From the NCBI RefSeq assembly GCF_011065895.1, contig NZ_JAALCR010000007.1, positions 124,001-188,000 on the forward strand: DNA of 64,000 nucleotides. The letters run 5' to 3'. The position numbers and the translations under genes are program-made. This document shows positions 50,442 through 59,460 of the stretch, piece by piece (positions within the stretch are counted from its first letter, which is position 1; the number at the start of each line of letters is the position of its first letter). The stretch comes from Paludisphaera rhizosphaerae (GTDB lineage: Bacteria > Planctomycetota > Planctomycetia > Isosphaerales > Isosphaeraceae). The notes under the pieces were generated by a model. The model had not been told where the DNA came from. It did no database searches and was given only the letters and a program-made list of their open reading frames with translations.

Positions 50442-50981
50442 GTGGCCCTGCTCGCCGAAAGCCTCGTCGAAGAATGGCTCAACCGAAACGGCTACTTCAC
50501 CATTCGCGGCGTCAAGCAGGGTCTTGGTGAGATGGACTTGCTCGCGGTGCGTCCGCAGGCTGAGGGCGTGATCGGCTGGCACGTCGAGGTGACGGTGAGC
50601 TTCCGGCCCATCGGCTACATCGCACGCGAGCCGGCCGGTAGTCCCGGCGGAAAAAGCAGCTACGTACGCAAGCGCGACTCTGAGCAGATCAGGGCCTGCG
50701 CCCGCACATGGATCGACGCCAAGTTCCGCTCACCTGCCAAGGTTCGGCTGCGGACCGAACTTTGGCCTGGCGTCGCGTGGTCCTTTCATCTCATTCATGG
50801 GGCCGTCCGCTATACCGATGAACTGGAGGCGTTTGCCGCCGAGGGCGTCACCTGCCACCCGTTCTACGAATTGCTCTCCGACTTGTCGAAACCGGGTGAG
50901 CGCTCGTTCTCCGGCTCGGCGGGGGGAGATCTCGCGGAGATCATCGGCTACTACAAATCGGTTCAAGCGCCGATCGGCTGA
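50442..50981 (+). CDS. Restriction-endonuclease-fold-like protein, function unknown
   Basis: 179 residues from GTG 50442 after a GGAGGGAG site. The N-terminal part reads VEEWLNRNGYFTIRGVKQGLGEMDLLAVRP and then WHVEVTVSFRPIGYI. This has the layout of the PD-(D/E)xK nuclease core: a helix, an Asp in MDLLAV, and an E-x-x strand (VEVTV). The usual Lys is Thr, so activity is doubtful. The rest has alpha/beta character (KVRLRTELWPGVAWSFHLIHG) without a known domain. Paired with the small helical protein upstream. Assignment is by pattern only. Confidence 0.55.
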   Translation: MALLAESLVEEWLNRNGYFTIRGVKQGLGEMDLLAVRPQAEGVIGWHVEVTVSFRPIGYIAREPAGSPGGKSSYVRKRDSEQIRACARTWIDAKFRSPAKVRLRTELWPGVAWSFHLIHGAVRYTDELEAFAAEGVTCHPFYELLSDLSKPGERSFSGSAGGDLAEIIGYYKSVQAPIG

Positions 50982-51483
50982 TCCGCCGTCCCCTCTCCGA
51001 ATGAGTTCAGGTGAGCGATGGATCAGCCTCGCCGCGTACCCGGCGGATCTCCCCTGAACGCCGCGCCGGTCCCCCCTCATCCGGCCGCTTCGCGTCCACC
51101 TTCCCCCGCGAGGGGGGAAGGCCGTTTTGGTCTCGATTTTCTCGATCGGAATTGGCGATCGGGGACCATGATATCGATAGAGGAGCGCTGGGCGTCGGCG
51201 TTCCTCGGCGGATGAGAACGGGCGCGCGGCGAGATCGAAAAATGGTCGACCGAACCCAATTCTCCGGAGCAGAAAACGGGCGGCAAACACTCTTTATCTA
51301 TCGACTTACGACCAACGGCTTCGATGCACGACTTGAGAGATCGAAGCCAAATCGAACCCGCCTTGATCGAGAAATCGAGGAAGGGTCCTCAGAAATCGGC
51401 GGCTCGTGCGTCTAACGGGGAGAGGGCCAGGGAATCCCTCAAACCGTTGGGAGTGGAACGGGCGTCGGCCCGGGGAGACGGCC
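50982..51483. other. Gene-free stretch containing REP-like copy 3
   Basis: About 500 bases without a convincing gene. Short open frames cross the repeat at 51070-51123 and are arginine/serine-rich. The stretch separates the accessory patch from the VIT/vWA gene. Confidence 0.5.
51070..51123 (+). repeat. REP-like intergenic palindrome, copy 3
   Basis: CCCCCCTCATCCGGCCG, then CTTCGCGTCCACCTTCCCCC and GAGGGGGGAAGG. Same architecture as the copies at 6733, 7195 and 53925, with more divergence in the first stem. Confidence 0.68.
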
Positions 51484-53856
51484 ATGTCAGCCAGGTGGAA
51501 TATCGCGGTCATTCTGCTGATGACGCTGGGGGCGGAGGCGAGGGCCCAGGGGTGGATCATCGACCGCCGGCCGAGGATCCCGATCCGCAACGCCTTCGAG
51601 GTCCGCGAGCTGGCCGTCGACGCCCGGATCCGCGACCAGGCGGCGGAGGTGCAGGTCGCCCAGACCTTCTACAACCCCGGCTCCACCGAGCTTGAGGCCG
51701 AGTACCTGTTCCCGATCCCCGAGGACGCGGTCGTCGAGAACCTCGTCCTGATGGTCGACGGCAAGGAGCTTCCCGGCCGCCTGATGAACAAGGACGAGGC
51801 CCGCCGCATCTACGAGGAGATCGTCCGCGGCAAGCGCGACCCCGCTCTGCTGGAATACATGGGTCGCGGCCTCTATCGCACCAGCGTCTTCCCGATCCCC
51901 GCCGGCGCCGAGCGCAAGGTGCTCATGCGGTACACCCAGCTCTGCCGCAGGGACCGCGACGTGGTGGAGTTCTCGTATCCCCTGTCGACCCAGAAGTTCG
52001 CCGGCAAGCCGGTCGGCAAGGTCGACGTGAAGGTCGCGATCGCCAGCCGGGACTCGATCAAATCGGTCTTCTGCCCCAGCGACGACGCCCGGATCGACCG
52101 CTCGGGCGACCACGACGTCCGCGTCAGCCTGGAGCGCCGGGACGTCTCGGCGATGAACGACTTCCGCGTCGTCTACACGCTGGCCGAGGGCCGCCTGGGG
52201 GCCTCGGTCCTCAGCTATCGCCCGAGCGCCGGGGAGGACGGATACTACCTCGTCCTCGCCAGCCCCGAGGTCAAGGCGTCCGACTCGAAGCCGCTGCCGA
52301 AGACGGTCGTCTTCGTGCTCGACCGCTCGGGCTCGATGGCCGGCAAGAAGATCGAGCAGGCCCGCAACGCCCTGCGCGACGTGCTCAACGGCCTCCGCGA
52401 CGACGACCTGTTCAACATCGTCGTCTATGACGACTGGGCCGAGACCTACAAGCCCGAGCTGCAACGCTTCGGCCCCGACGCCCGCGCCGAGGCCCAGCGG
52501 TACGTCGACAACATCCGCGAAGGCGGCAGCACGAACATCGACGAGGCCCTGCGTACGGCGCTCGGGCTCATCAAGGACGACTCGCGGCCCAGCTACATCC
52601 TGTTCCTGACCGACGGCCTGCCGACCGTGAGCCAGACGAACGAATTCCAGATCGCCGACTCGTGCAAGAAGGCCAACCTGAAGCACTCGCGGGTCTTCAG
52701 TTTCGGCGTCGGCTACGACGTCAACGCCCGGCTGCTGGACCGCCTCAGCGGCGGCAACAGCGGGGCCAGCGAGTACGTGAAGCCCGACGAGAGCATCGAG
52801 GCCCACGTCGGCCGGTTCGTCTCCAAGATGACCAGCCCCGTGCTCACCGGCGTTCAGATCGCCTTCGCCGATTCCGACGTCAACCGCGCCTACCCGCGCG
52901 AGCTTCCCGACCTCTTCGACGGCGGCCAGATCGTCTGGGCCGGCCGCTACCGCCGCTCCGGCCCCACGAAGCTGAAGGTCTCGGGCCGGGTCGGTTCCGA
53001 ATCCCGCTCGCACGAGTTCCCCGTCGAGCTGGCCGAGTCCGACCGGGGGACCACTTACCGCTTCGTCGAACGCATCTGGGTCGTCCGGCGCATCGGCGAT
53101 CTCATCGACCAGATCGACCTCAACGGCCAGAACAAGGAGCTGGTCGACGAGCTCGTCCGCCTGAGCACCCAGTACGGCGTGATGACCCCCTACACCTCGT
53201 TCCTCGCCGACGAGCGCACCCCGCTGCACATCACCGCCAACAACGCCGTCGCCGGCGAGCGGTTGGTGCAGCTCCGCGAGCTCAGCGGCGCGTCGGGCGT
53301 CAATCAACGCGGCCTGAAAAACGCCTACCGCGACGCCGAGAAGGTTGACTCGCTCCACCTCGCCGAATCCGCCAGCCGCTTCGGCTTCGACGCCGCCGCG
53401 CCGCAGACGTCCGGGGGTTTGCCGGGAATGATGGGAGGACGCTCGGGAGGCATGGGCGGCATGGGGGCCATGATGGGCGGGATGATGGGGCCCTCGGACC
53501 CGGCCGATGCGAGGCTGGCGGCGAGGAGGCAGGCCGCCGGCGCGCAGGCGGGTCAGCAGGCCCAGATGGGTCGGCAGGCCGGCCAGCAGCAGGGCCAGGC
53601 CCAGGCTCGCGCCGAGACCGTCCGCCAGGTGGGCGCCAAGACGTTCTACTTCAAGGAAGGCCGGTGGGTCGACTCGGCCGTGAAGCCGGGCGAGGAGGCC
53701 GGGGCGAAGGTCGTCCGCCAGTTCTCCGACGACTACTTCAACCTCGCCCGCGCCCAGTCCGCCGACTGGAACCAGTACCTGACCTTCACCGACCCCGTCG
53801 TCGTCAAGCTGGCCGACGCCGTGTATCGCATCGACCCGGCGGAGGAGACGCGGTGA
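51484..53856 (+). CDS. Secreted VIT and von Willebrand A domain protein
   Basis: 790 residues. ATG 51484 after GGGGAGA gives a signal peptide (ARWNIAVILLMTLGAEARAQ). The VIT domain spans about residues 35-160 (VAQTFYNPGSTELEAEYLFPIPEDAVV; LMNKDEARRIYEEIVRGKRDPALLEYMGRGLYRTSVFPI). The vWA domain (about 275-450) has the metal site DRSGSMAGKK and ends near GGNSGASEYVKPDESI. A Gly/Met-rich segment (about 645-670) and a Gln/Ala-rich segment (about 685-710) come before a last small domain. Expected to be an extracytoplasmic metal-dependent adhesion or scaffold protein. No membrane anchor is evident. Confidence 0.9.
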   Translation: MSARWNIAVILLMTLGAEARAQGWIIDRRPRIPIRNAFEVRELAVDARIRDQAAEVQVAQTFYNPGSTELEAEYLFPIPEDAVVENLVLMVDGKELPGRLMNKDEARRIYEEIVRGKRDPALLEYMGRGLYRTSVFPIPAGAERKVLMRYTQLCRRDRDVVEFSYPLSTQKFAGKPVGKVDVKVAIASRDSIKSVFCPSDDARIDRSGDHDVRVSLERRDVSAMNDFRVVYTLAEGRLGASVLSYRPSAGEDGYYLVLASPEVKASDSKPLPKTVVFVLDRSGSMAGKKIEQARNALRDVLNGLRDDDLFNIVVYDDWAETYKPELQRFGPDARAEAQRYVDNIREGGSTNIDEALRTALGLIKDDSRPSYILFLTDGLPTVSQTNEFQIADSCKKANLKHSRVFSFGVGYDVNARLLDRLSGGNSGASEYVKPDESIEAHVGRFVSKMTSPVLTGVQIAFADSDVNRAYPRELPDLFDGGQIVWAGRYRRSGPTKLKVSGRVGSESRSHEFPVELAESDRGTTYRFVERIWVVRRIGDLIDQIDLNGQNKELVDELVRLSTQYGVMTPYTSFLADERTPLHITANNAVAGERLVQLRELSGASGVNQRGLKNAYRDAEKVDSLHLAESASRFGFDAAAPQTSGGLPGMMGGRSGGMGGMGAMMGGMMGPSDPADARLAARRQAAGAQAGQQAQMGRQAGQQQGQAQARAETVRQVGAKTFYFKEGRWVDSAVKPGEEAGAKVVRQFSDDYFNLARAQSADWNQYLTFTDPVVVKLADAVYRIDPAEETR

Positions 53857-53924
53857 CGCGGTCGTGTCGACGGGACAAGGCTCCTGAATGAGAGGAGCGA
53901 GCCCAGCATCCTGTGACGCTATAG

Positions 53925-53975
53925 TCCCCCTCATCCGGCCTTCGGCCACCTTCTCCCACCGGGGGAGAAGGGAGG
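53925..53975 (+). repeat. REP-like intergenic palindrome, copy 4
   Basis: CCCCCTCATCCGGCC, then TTCGGCCACCTTCTCCC and GGGGGAGAAGG, followed by GGAGGCTTGCTCAGGCCCG. Closest to copy 2 at 7195. It lies between two convergent genes. Confidence 0.7.
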
Positions 53976-54025
53976 CTTGCTCAGGCCCGAGAGGGGACCT
54001 CGATTCGAGTGAACGCGTCCTTATG

Positions 54026-55690
54026 TCACTCCATGTACCCCAGGTCGGCCAGGCGGCGTTCGAGGATCGCCTGCTCCTCGTCGGTGTACTCGAAGGCCGG
54101 CTGGTGGGGGCCGGGGACGGGTTGGCGGCAGGGCTCGTCGAGGCGCTCGACGGGCTGGGGCCGTTGGCTGCCGACGCCGATGGGGGATCCCTCCATGTGG
54201 GCGGGGATCGGCAGGCCGAGGAGGTTCAGGACGGTCGGGGCCGCGTCGATCAGGCGGGCGTTCAGGTTCCGGCCGATCGGCAGCCCCGCGCCGGCGATGG
54301 CCACAACGCCCTCGGGGCGGTGGGTGCCGGTCAGGTTGGGATCGGCGTGGACCCAGTCGCCGGGGCGGGCGTCGGCGGCCAGCTTGGTGCGGACCCAGTA
54401 GGGGGCGTCCGGCAGGGCGATCAGGTCCGGGTAGCCCTCGCGCGCCGGGTCGATGCCGAAGGCCTCGGCCGTGGCGATGATCCTGGGGAAGAGCTTGCGT
54501 CCGGTCTCGGGGTGGCGGGCTTCCGCCAGCGCCTCGGCGGCGGCGTTGCGGGCTTCCTCGATCTCGCGGGGAGTGTACAGCGGGGCCGCGTGGCGGACGC
54601 CGCCGCGACGCGCGGGCGAGTTCACGTAAACCATCGCCGCCGTGTCCTGGTGCGGCGCAAAGGCCAGCGTCCGGGACCAGTCGAAGGGGAACGAGCCAGC
54701 GACGGACTGCTCGAACGAGGCCGACCGCGCCCCAGGGTCGTTGCGCTTGGCCCGCCAGACGCGCAGGTGGTCGACGGCCTGCCGACCGCGACGGACCAGC
54801 TTGCTGCCGAAGCCCGCCCCCTGGGCGACTCCGGCGTCGAGCAGGATCCGGTTGACGTCGATCCGGCCCTCGCAGGGGCCGAAGCCGTGGTCGCTGACGA
54901 CCATCACGGCCGCCCCGCGGGAGTCGGCCAGGTCGCAGAGCATGCCGATCGCGCGGTCGAGACCGCGGATCACCTCGGCGGCGGCGGCGTTCCACTCGGG
55001 GTCGTCCACGCCCGTCTCATCCACGTTCAGGTATCGCCAGGCGCGGTGCTGAAACGGGTCGAGGTTCTGGAACTGGACCATCAGGGCCGACCAGTCGGGG
55101 TAGACCTTGTCGGCCAGCAGGCCGCCCTTGGCGCGGCCGAGGAAGCTGTCGGCCGTGTAGCCGGCGTTGAGCCGAAGCTCTTCGAGCGTCTGCGGAGCCC
55201 GCTTCCAGAAGTAGCGGAGCGTGTAGTCGGGGACTTCCATCTTGAGACGAGCGGCGAACTCGGGCGAGCCCTGCAGGGCCGCGTCGAGGTGGGGCGCGTC
55301 CATGCCGGAGACGACCACGCCGTCGATCTTCGGCGGCGGGAACAGGCCCGGGACGTTCAGGCAGGCGGCGCGTCGGCCGGCCTGGGTGAGCGTCTGCCAG
55401 AGGTTGGGGACGCGGACGCGGCCCGAGTGGTTGACCTTCATCCGGTCGGCGGCGGCGTCGTAGTAGCGGTGGTCGAAGACGCCGTGCCGCGCGGGGGTGC
55501 AGCCGGTGGAGAACGAGGTCCACGCGGCCGTCGTCACCGGGGGCTCGACCGAGGTCAGCGTGCCGTGGGCGGCCGACTTCAGGAGGGCGTCGAGGTTGGG
55601 AGCGTGGCCCCGGGCCCGCATCGGGTCCAGGACGTTCCAGGTCGCGCCGTCGAGGCCGAGGATCAGTACACGATCGAGGTGCGTCGCCAT
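54026..55690 (-). CDS. Alkaline phosphatase-superfamily phosphodiesterase/nucleotide pyrophosphatase
   Basis: 554 residues. The first metal-binding Asp lies in RVLILGLDGATWNVLDP, the nucleophile Thr/Ser region in VEPPVTTAAWTSFSTG, a second metal pair in VMVVSDHGFGPCEG (Asp-His) and a late His in TGTHRPEGVVAIAG. This order matches type I phosphodiesterases of the alkaline phosphatase superfamily. No signal peptide is visible, so it is probably cytosolic or acts at the membrane. It starts 28 bases inside the methyltransferase gene and forms a two-gene operon with it. Substrate unknown. Confidence 0.87.
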   Translation of the reverse strand: MATHLDRVLILGLDGATWNVLDPMRARGHAPNLDALLKSAAHGTLTSVEPPVTTAAWTSFSTGCTPARHGVFDHRYYDAAADRMKVNHSGRVRVPNLWQTLTQAGRRAACLNVPGLFPPPKIDGVVVSGMDAPHLDAALQGSPEFAARLKMEVPDYTLRYFWKRAPQTLEELRLNAGYTADSFLGRAKGGLLADKVYPDWSALMVQFQNLDPFQHRAWRYLNVDETGVDDPEWNAAAAEVIRGLDRAIGMLCDLADSRGAAVMVVSDHGFGPCEGRIDVNRILLDAGVAQGAGFGSKLVRRGRQAVDHLRVWRAKRNDPGARSASFEQSVAGSFPFDWSRTLAFAPHQDTAAMVYVNSPARRGGVRHAAPLYTPREIEEARNAAAEALAEARHPETGRKLFPRIIATAEAFGIDPAREGYPDLIALPDAPYWVRTKLAADARPGDWVHADPNLTGTHRPEGVVAIAGAGLPIGRNLNARLIDAAPTVLNLLGLPIPAHMEGSPIGVGSQRPQPVERLDEPCRQPVPGPHQPAFEYTDEEQAILERRLADLGYME

Positions 55691-56487
55691 GCGCCTTGGC
55701 CCTTCGCGTCGTGGATCATGGGGGGGATGGGGGAGCCGTCGACCGCGGGGTCGACTCGGATCTCGCGGCCGTTCGCGGTCGCGGCCGCGGCGGTCGCCGC
55801 TTCGGCCCCGGTCTCGGCGCTGAACTCGGTGTGGTAGTAGCCGGACAGGAGCTGACGCTCGCCCTTGGAGCGGTAGAGCATCCCCAGCTTCCGGCGGATC
55901 TTGGCGCGGAGCGGCTCGGCGGCCTCGAACTCGGCCAGGGCCTGCTTGTAGCCGGCGACCAACGCGCGGGCCCGCTCGTGGAAGTCGGCCGGCGCGGGGG
56001 CCTTGATGCCCATCGCCATGACCGAGTGCGGGAACGCGCGGATCCCCTGCGAGCCGACGACGCGGGCGTCATACGGCCGCATCATCCGCTTGAGGCAACT
56101 GGGGGTCAGCCGCCAGTAGTCGTCGGGGTAGGCGTGGATCCGGAAGTTCAGCGGCGTGGTGATGACGAAGACGCCGCCCGGCTTGAGGATCCGGTAGACC
56201 TCGTCGAACGCCCGGCGGACCTCGAAGACGTGTTCGAAGGTCTCGATGCAGAGCACAGCGCCGGCGGACTCGTCGGCCATGCTGATGTTCGAGACGTCCT
56301 CGATTCGGTCGACGCCCAGGCCGGCCCGCATGTCGCAGCCGATGAACGCCTTGCCCGCGAACATGCCTCGGAGGTTGGCATAACCCTCCTGGCCCTCGAC
56401 CTGATACGACCCGAACTCCACGACCGGGGCCGGGCAGTCGAAGGTCTCGGCCACAAGGCGGCAGAACGCCTTGTTGTGGTCTCGCAT
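55663..56487 (-). CDS. Class I SAM-dependent methyltransferase
   Basis: 274 residues. Motif I region PVVEFGSYQVEGQEGYANLR, then FIGCDMRAGLGVDRIEDVS (acidic loop), ESAGAVLCIETFEHVFEVRRAFDEVYRILKPGGVFVITTPLNF (motifs II-III, with KPGG) and a following HAYPDDYWRLTPSCLKRMM as in methyltransferase-11 type enzymes. Its 3' end overlaps the phosphodiesterase gene by 28 bases, so both are co-translated. The acceptor is unknown; such pairs are often in glycan or lipid modification. Confidence 0.88.
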   Translation of the reverse strand: MRDHNKAFCRLVAETFDCPAPVVEFGSYQVEGQEGYANLRGMFAGKAFIGCDMRAGLGVDRIEDVSNISMADESAGAVLCIETFEHVFEVRRAFDEVYRILKPGGVFVITTPLNFRIHAYPDDYWRLTPSCLKRMMRPYDARVVGSQGIRAFPHSVMAMGIKAPAPADFHERARALVAGYKQALAEFEAAEPLRAKIRRKLGMLYRSKGERQLLSGYYHTEFSAETGAEAATAAAATANGREIRVDPAVDGSPIPPMIHDAKGQGAWRRTSIVY

Positions 56488-56590
56488 CGTTGTTGCTCCT
56501 CCATGAGCCTTGTGTGCGCGGACCGGGGAGGCGCGGGCGTCGGTCGGTCGTCGATCGGGACGGAACCTTCCCCCGAAATCCGGGAGGATC

Positions 56591-58072
56591 TTAGGACCTC
56601 GCCCGAATTAGGTCAATCGCAACTCGGCCGGATGGCAAACGAGATCCGGCGGCGGCTCCGTGAGCCGGATCGACGGGCGACCGGGCGTGCGAACGGCGGG
56701 AACGGGAAAGCGCGACCGCCGCGTGATAGCGACTCTCGACGCCAGGCTGCGGGTACAGGCCGCCGCCGAGGATCAGCGCGGTCAGCACAAGCACCGATGC
56801 GCGTTCCGCGGGGCGGATGTGCAGCTCGATCGACGATGCGTGCGGCCTCCCCGTGAAGATGCGGAAGTAGGCGTGGATCACCGCCAGACCGTTGAGCGCG
56901 GCGACGATCACGACAATGGCCCCGACGACCGGGGACGACTGCACGGCGCCGTCGACGAGCATCTCAAGCCCGATGAACCCGACCGTCCCCGGGAAGCCGA
57001 CGCTCGCCAGGCCGGTGATGAGAAACAGAGCGGCGAGCATCGGGACGTGTCGATAGAGCCCACTGAAATCCGAGAGCGACACCCGCCCCATCCGCGACTC
57101 GACGCAACGCATCGTCAGCCCGAACCCCGTCAACGAGAGGGCCGCCGACAGCCAAAGGCAAAGCGCGCCCGCGACCCCGATCGGCGAGGCCGTCTCCAGG
57201 CCGACGAGGACGAGCGACGCGTGACTCAGGAACAGGTAGCAGAAGAACCGACGGGCCTCGCGCTGCACCAACGCCATGCCGGCGGTGTAGACCGCCGTCG
57301 CCAGCGAGGCCATCGAAACGGCCTGGAGAATCCACGACGGTGCGAACGGCAGCACGAGCCGCATCGCACCGTAGACCCCCGGCATCGGTGCGACGAACAG
57401 CAGGGCGGTCCCGAAGGTGGCGTGCTCGAACAGATCCGTCATCCAGCAATGGAACGGCGCGACGCCGCTCCGCACGAGCATCGCAAGAGCCAGAGCCATG
57501 ATCGCCGCAACCGGTGGATTGCTCGCATCGCCGGCCGTTTCAAGCAGGGCCGCGCCCAGGGCGAGGAGTCCGACGAACAGCCCCGCGTGGACGACGTAGA
57601 CTCGCTTCGGCTTGCCCGCCTTGCTCAATTCCAGGAACGGCGGGATCGTCCCGATCGCTAGCAACGCCGCCACCGCCCAGGGCGTCTTGCAGGCGAACGT
57701 GGCGAGCAGGATCGCCTCGGCAGCCAACGATCGGGCGAACGAGAACTCGCGGGCCTTCGCGCGCAGCGTCGCCAGGTTGGTCAGGAAGTAGACCAGGGCC
57801 ACCAGCGGCAGCTTGGGCGCGCTGAGGGGGTCGAGAGCCAGCAGCGGCGAGCCGAGGAGGCCGGCTGTCAGGCTCCAGGGATCGTGGGCTTCCACGGCTC
57901 CCAGCAGGACGAAATCGAGCCAGGCCGCGAGAGTGCAGCCCAACGCCAGGCCTGAGGCCCCAAGGCTTCGGCGCCTGGCGACGTCCGGCGTCCGCGCCAG
58001 CGCGTCCCAGACCGCTCCGACGATGCAGATCAGGACGCTGAGCGACAACCAGGGGAATCGAAACTCCGCCAT
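56591..58072 (-). CDS. Second antiporter-like membrane subunit (NuoM/NuoN/MrpD-type) of the Dab operon
   Basis: 493 residues, about 13-14 membrane helices. Characteristic stretches are LLSAPKLPLVALVYFLTNLATLRAK-like early helices, IMALALAMLVRSGVAPFHCWMTDLFEHATFGTALLFVAP (proton-path Lys replaced by Arg, then His), and SDFSGLYRHVPMLAALFLITGLASVGFPGTVGFIGLEML. The start ATG 58070-58072 shares one base with the previous stop. Related to complex I and Mrp antiporter subunits; it should conduct protons or sodium for the DabA pump. Most Dab systems have only one such subunit. Confidence 0.85.
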   Translation of the reverse strand: MAEFRFPWLSLSVLICIVGAVWDALARTPDVARRRSLGASGLALGCTLAAWLDFVLLGAVEAHDPWSLTAGLLGSPLLALDPLSAPKLPLVALVYFLTNLATLRAKAREFSFARSLAAEAILLATFACKTPWAVAALLAIGTIPPFLELSKAGKPKRVYVVHAGLFVGLLALGAALLETAGDASNPPVAAIMALALAMLVRSGVAPFHCWMTDLFEHATFGTALLFVAPMPGVYGAMRLVLPFAPSWILQAVSMASLATAVYTAGMALVQREARRFFCYLFLSHASLVLVGLETASPIGVAGALCLWLSAALSLTGFGLTMRCVESRMGRVSLSDFSGLYRHVPMLAALFLITGLASVGFPGTVGFIGLEMLVDGAVQSSPVVGAIVVIVAALNGLAVIHAYFRIFTGRPHASSIELHIRPAERASVLVLTALILGGGLYPQPGVESRYHAAVALSRSRRSHARSPVDPAHGAAAGSRLPSGRVAIDLIRARS

Positions 58073-59460
58073 CACGCCTCCTCGCCGATCGGGGCGGACG
58101 CCGCTCGCCGATCCGACTCGCGCGACGCGGCCCCGGCCAGCCAGTCCGTCCAGCGCCGCTCCAACCGGTCGAACCTCTGAAAGATCCAGACGAAGGGTGC
58201 CACCACGAACCGATCGAGCGCGTCGTCCAACTCCCCGCGATGGAATCCCAGTCTGTAGAGGTTCCGACGACGACGCTCCGTCAGCCACCGGCCCGGCGCA
58301 TCGTCGGCGTCGTCGAGAGGGCCGCCGATGGCGTCCTCCAGCGCGTGGTAGTCGTAAAGCAGCGACGGCGCCCGGAGCAGTTGCAGCGTTCGCAGACATG
58401 CATGGCCGATGATGTGGATCAGCGGAATGTACCGCAGTCCCAGGCCGATCTCAGCCGTGATGATCCCGACCTGCGTCAGCGAGGCGAACGCCAACGCCCC
58501 CTTCACGTCCGCCTGCACCCGCCCGGTGATCGACGCGAAGGCCGCCGTCGCCAGGCCAAGAGCGACCGTCGCGATCCCCAGCACGGGAGAAAGCTCCAGG
58601 ATCGGACTGACTCGCAGCAGGAGATACGTCCCCAGGTGGACCGAGAGCGCCCCGTAGAACACGGCGCTCGAGGGAGTCGGCCCCTCCATCGCTCGGGGAA
58701 GCCAGCCGTAGAACGGGATCAGGCCCGATTTCCCGGCGGCCGCGACCAGCAGCAGGAGCCCCGCCCCCAGCGCCTGTCCGGAGGTCACGGCCGCTCTCCC
58801 CTCCGGCCACGGTCCGGTCCCCATCATGCCGGTGAAGTCACCTGTCCCGGTGGCGTGGTGAATGACGACGGCCGCCAGCAGAAAGGCCGCGTCTGAGATC
58901 CGGTAGATCGACCAGATCCTCTGGCCGTTCAGCACCGGCGACGTCCGCTCGTGGAAGAAGGCGACCAGCAAGGCCGAGGAGAGACCGACAAGCTCCCAGC
59001 CGAGGAACAGGGTCTCAATCGCGCCGGCGAGCGTGGCGACCACCATGCCGAACAGAAAGACGGCGAAGGCCAGGAAGAACCGCCCATACCCGGGGTCGCG
59101 ATGCAGATATCGATGGGCGAAGGCGCTCGTGGTCCCGCAGAGGATGAGCGTGAGAATCAAGAACGGCACGGACAATCGATCGAACACGAACTTCAGGTGA
59201 AAATGAAAGTGCTCCTCGGGGATCCTCGCCCAGTCGCCGAGCTCGACCGGCACGTAACGCGAGCCCGTCCCCAGCATCAGCGTAAGGATCGCGACGGACG
59301 CCAGCAGCGAGCAGGCGACGCACGAGGCCGTCCAGCGCGCCATCGCGTTCTCGCTCAGAGGGCGGGACGCCAGGAAGGCGCCGCCGATGGCCAGCAGCAG
59401 GATCGCGGGCGCGGCGACGACGCAGACTCCGAGGGCGACGAACAACGCTTCCACCGTCAT
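58072..59460 (-). CDS. dabB: DabB-like NuoL-family proton-conducting subunit
   Basis: 462 residues. [44 protein letters not shown] and [44 protein letters not shown] are the conserved core of NuoL/MrpA antiporter-like subunits, with the membrane Glu (WELVG) and Lys (GKSG). It lacks the long C-terminal lateral helix of NuoL. Its start overlaps the dabA stop by four bases. In the known DAB complex, DabB couples the ion gradient to bicarbonate/CO2 capture by DabA. Confidence 0.88.
   Translation of the reverse strand: MTVEALFVALGVCVVAAPAILLLAIGGAFLASRPLSENAMARWTASCVACSLLASVAILTLMLGTGSRYVPVELGDWARIPEEHFHFHLKFVFDRLSVPFLILTLILCGTTSAFAHRYLHRDPGYGRFFLAFAVFLFGMVVATLAGAIETLFLGWELVGLSSALLVAFFHERTSPVLNGQRIWSIYRISDAAFLLAAVVIHHATGTGDFTGMMGTGPWPEGRAAVTSGQALGAGLLLLVAAAGKSGLIPFYGWLPRAMEGPTPSSAVFYGALSVHLGTYLLLRVSPILELSPVLGIATVALGLATAAFASITGRVQADVKGALAFASLTQVGIITAEIGLGLRYIPLIHIIGHACLRTLQLLRAPSLLYDYHALEDAIGGPLDDADDAPGRWLTERRRRNLYRLGFHRGELDDALDRFVVAPFVWIFQRFDRLERRWTDWLAGAASRESDRRAASAPIGEEA

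Noticed and set aside
51011-51415. 134-residue plus-strand frame in the gap before the VIT/vWA gene
   Set aside because: It crosses REP-like copy 3, has no ribosome site and no protein-like features.
56591-58399. Longer version of the second antiporter-like protein starting at 58399
   Set aside because: The extra 109 residues overlap the dabB-like gene and are Arg/Ser-rich; the ATG at 58072 touching the previous stop is a better start.
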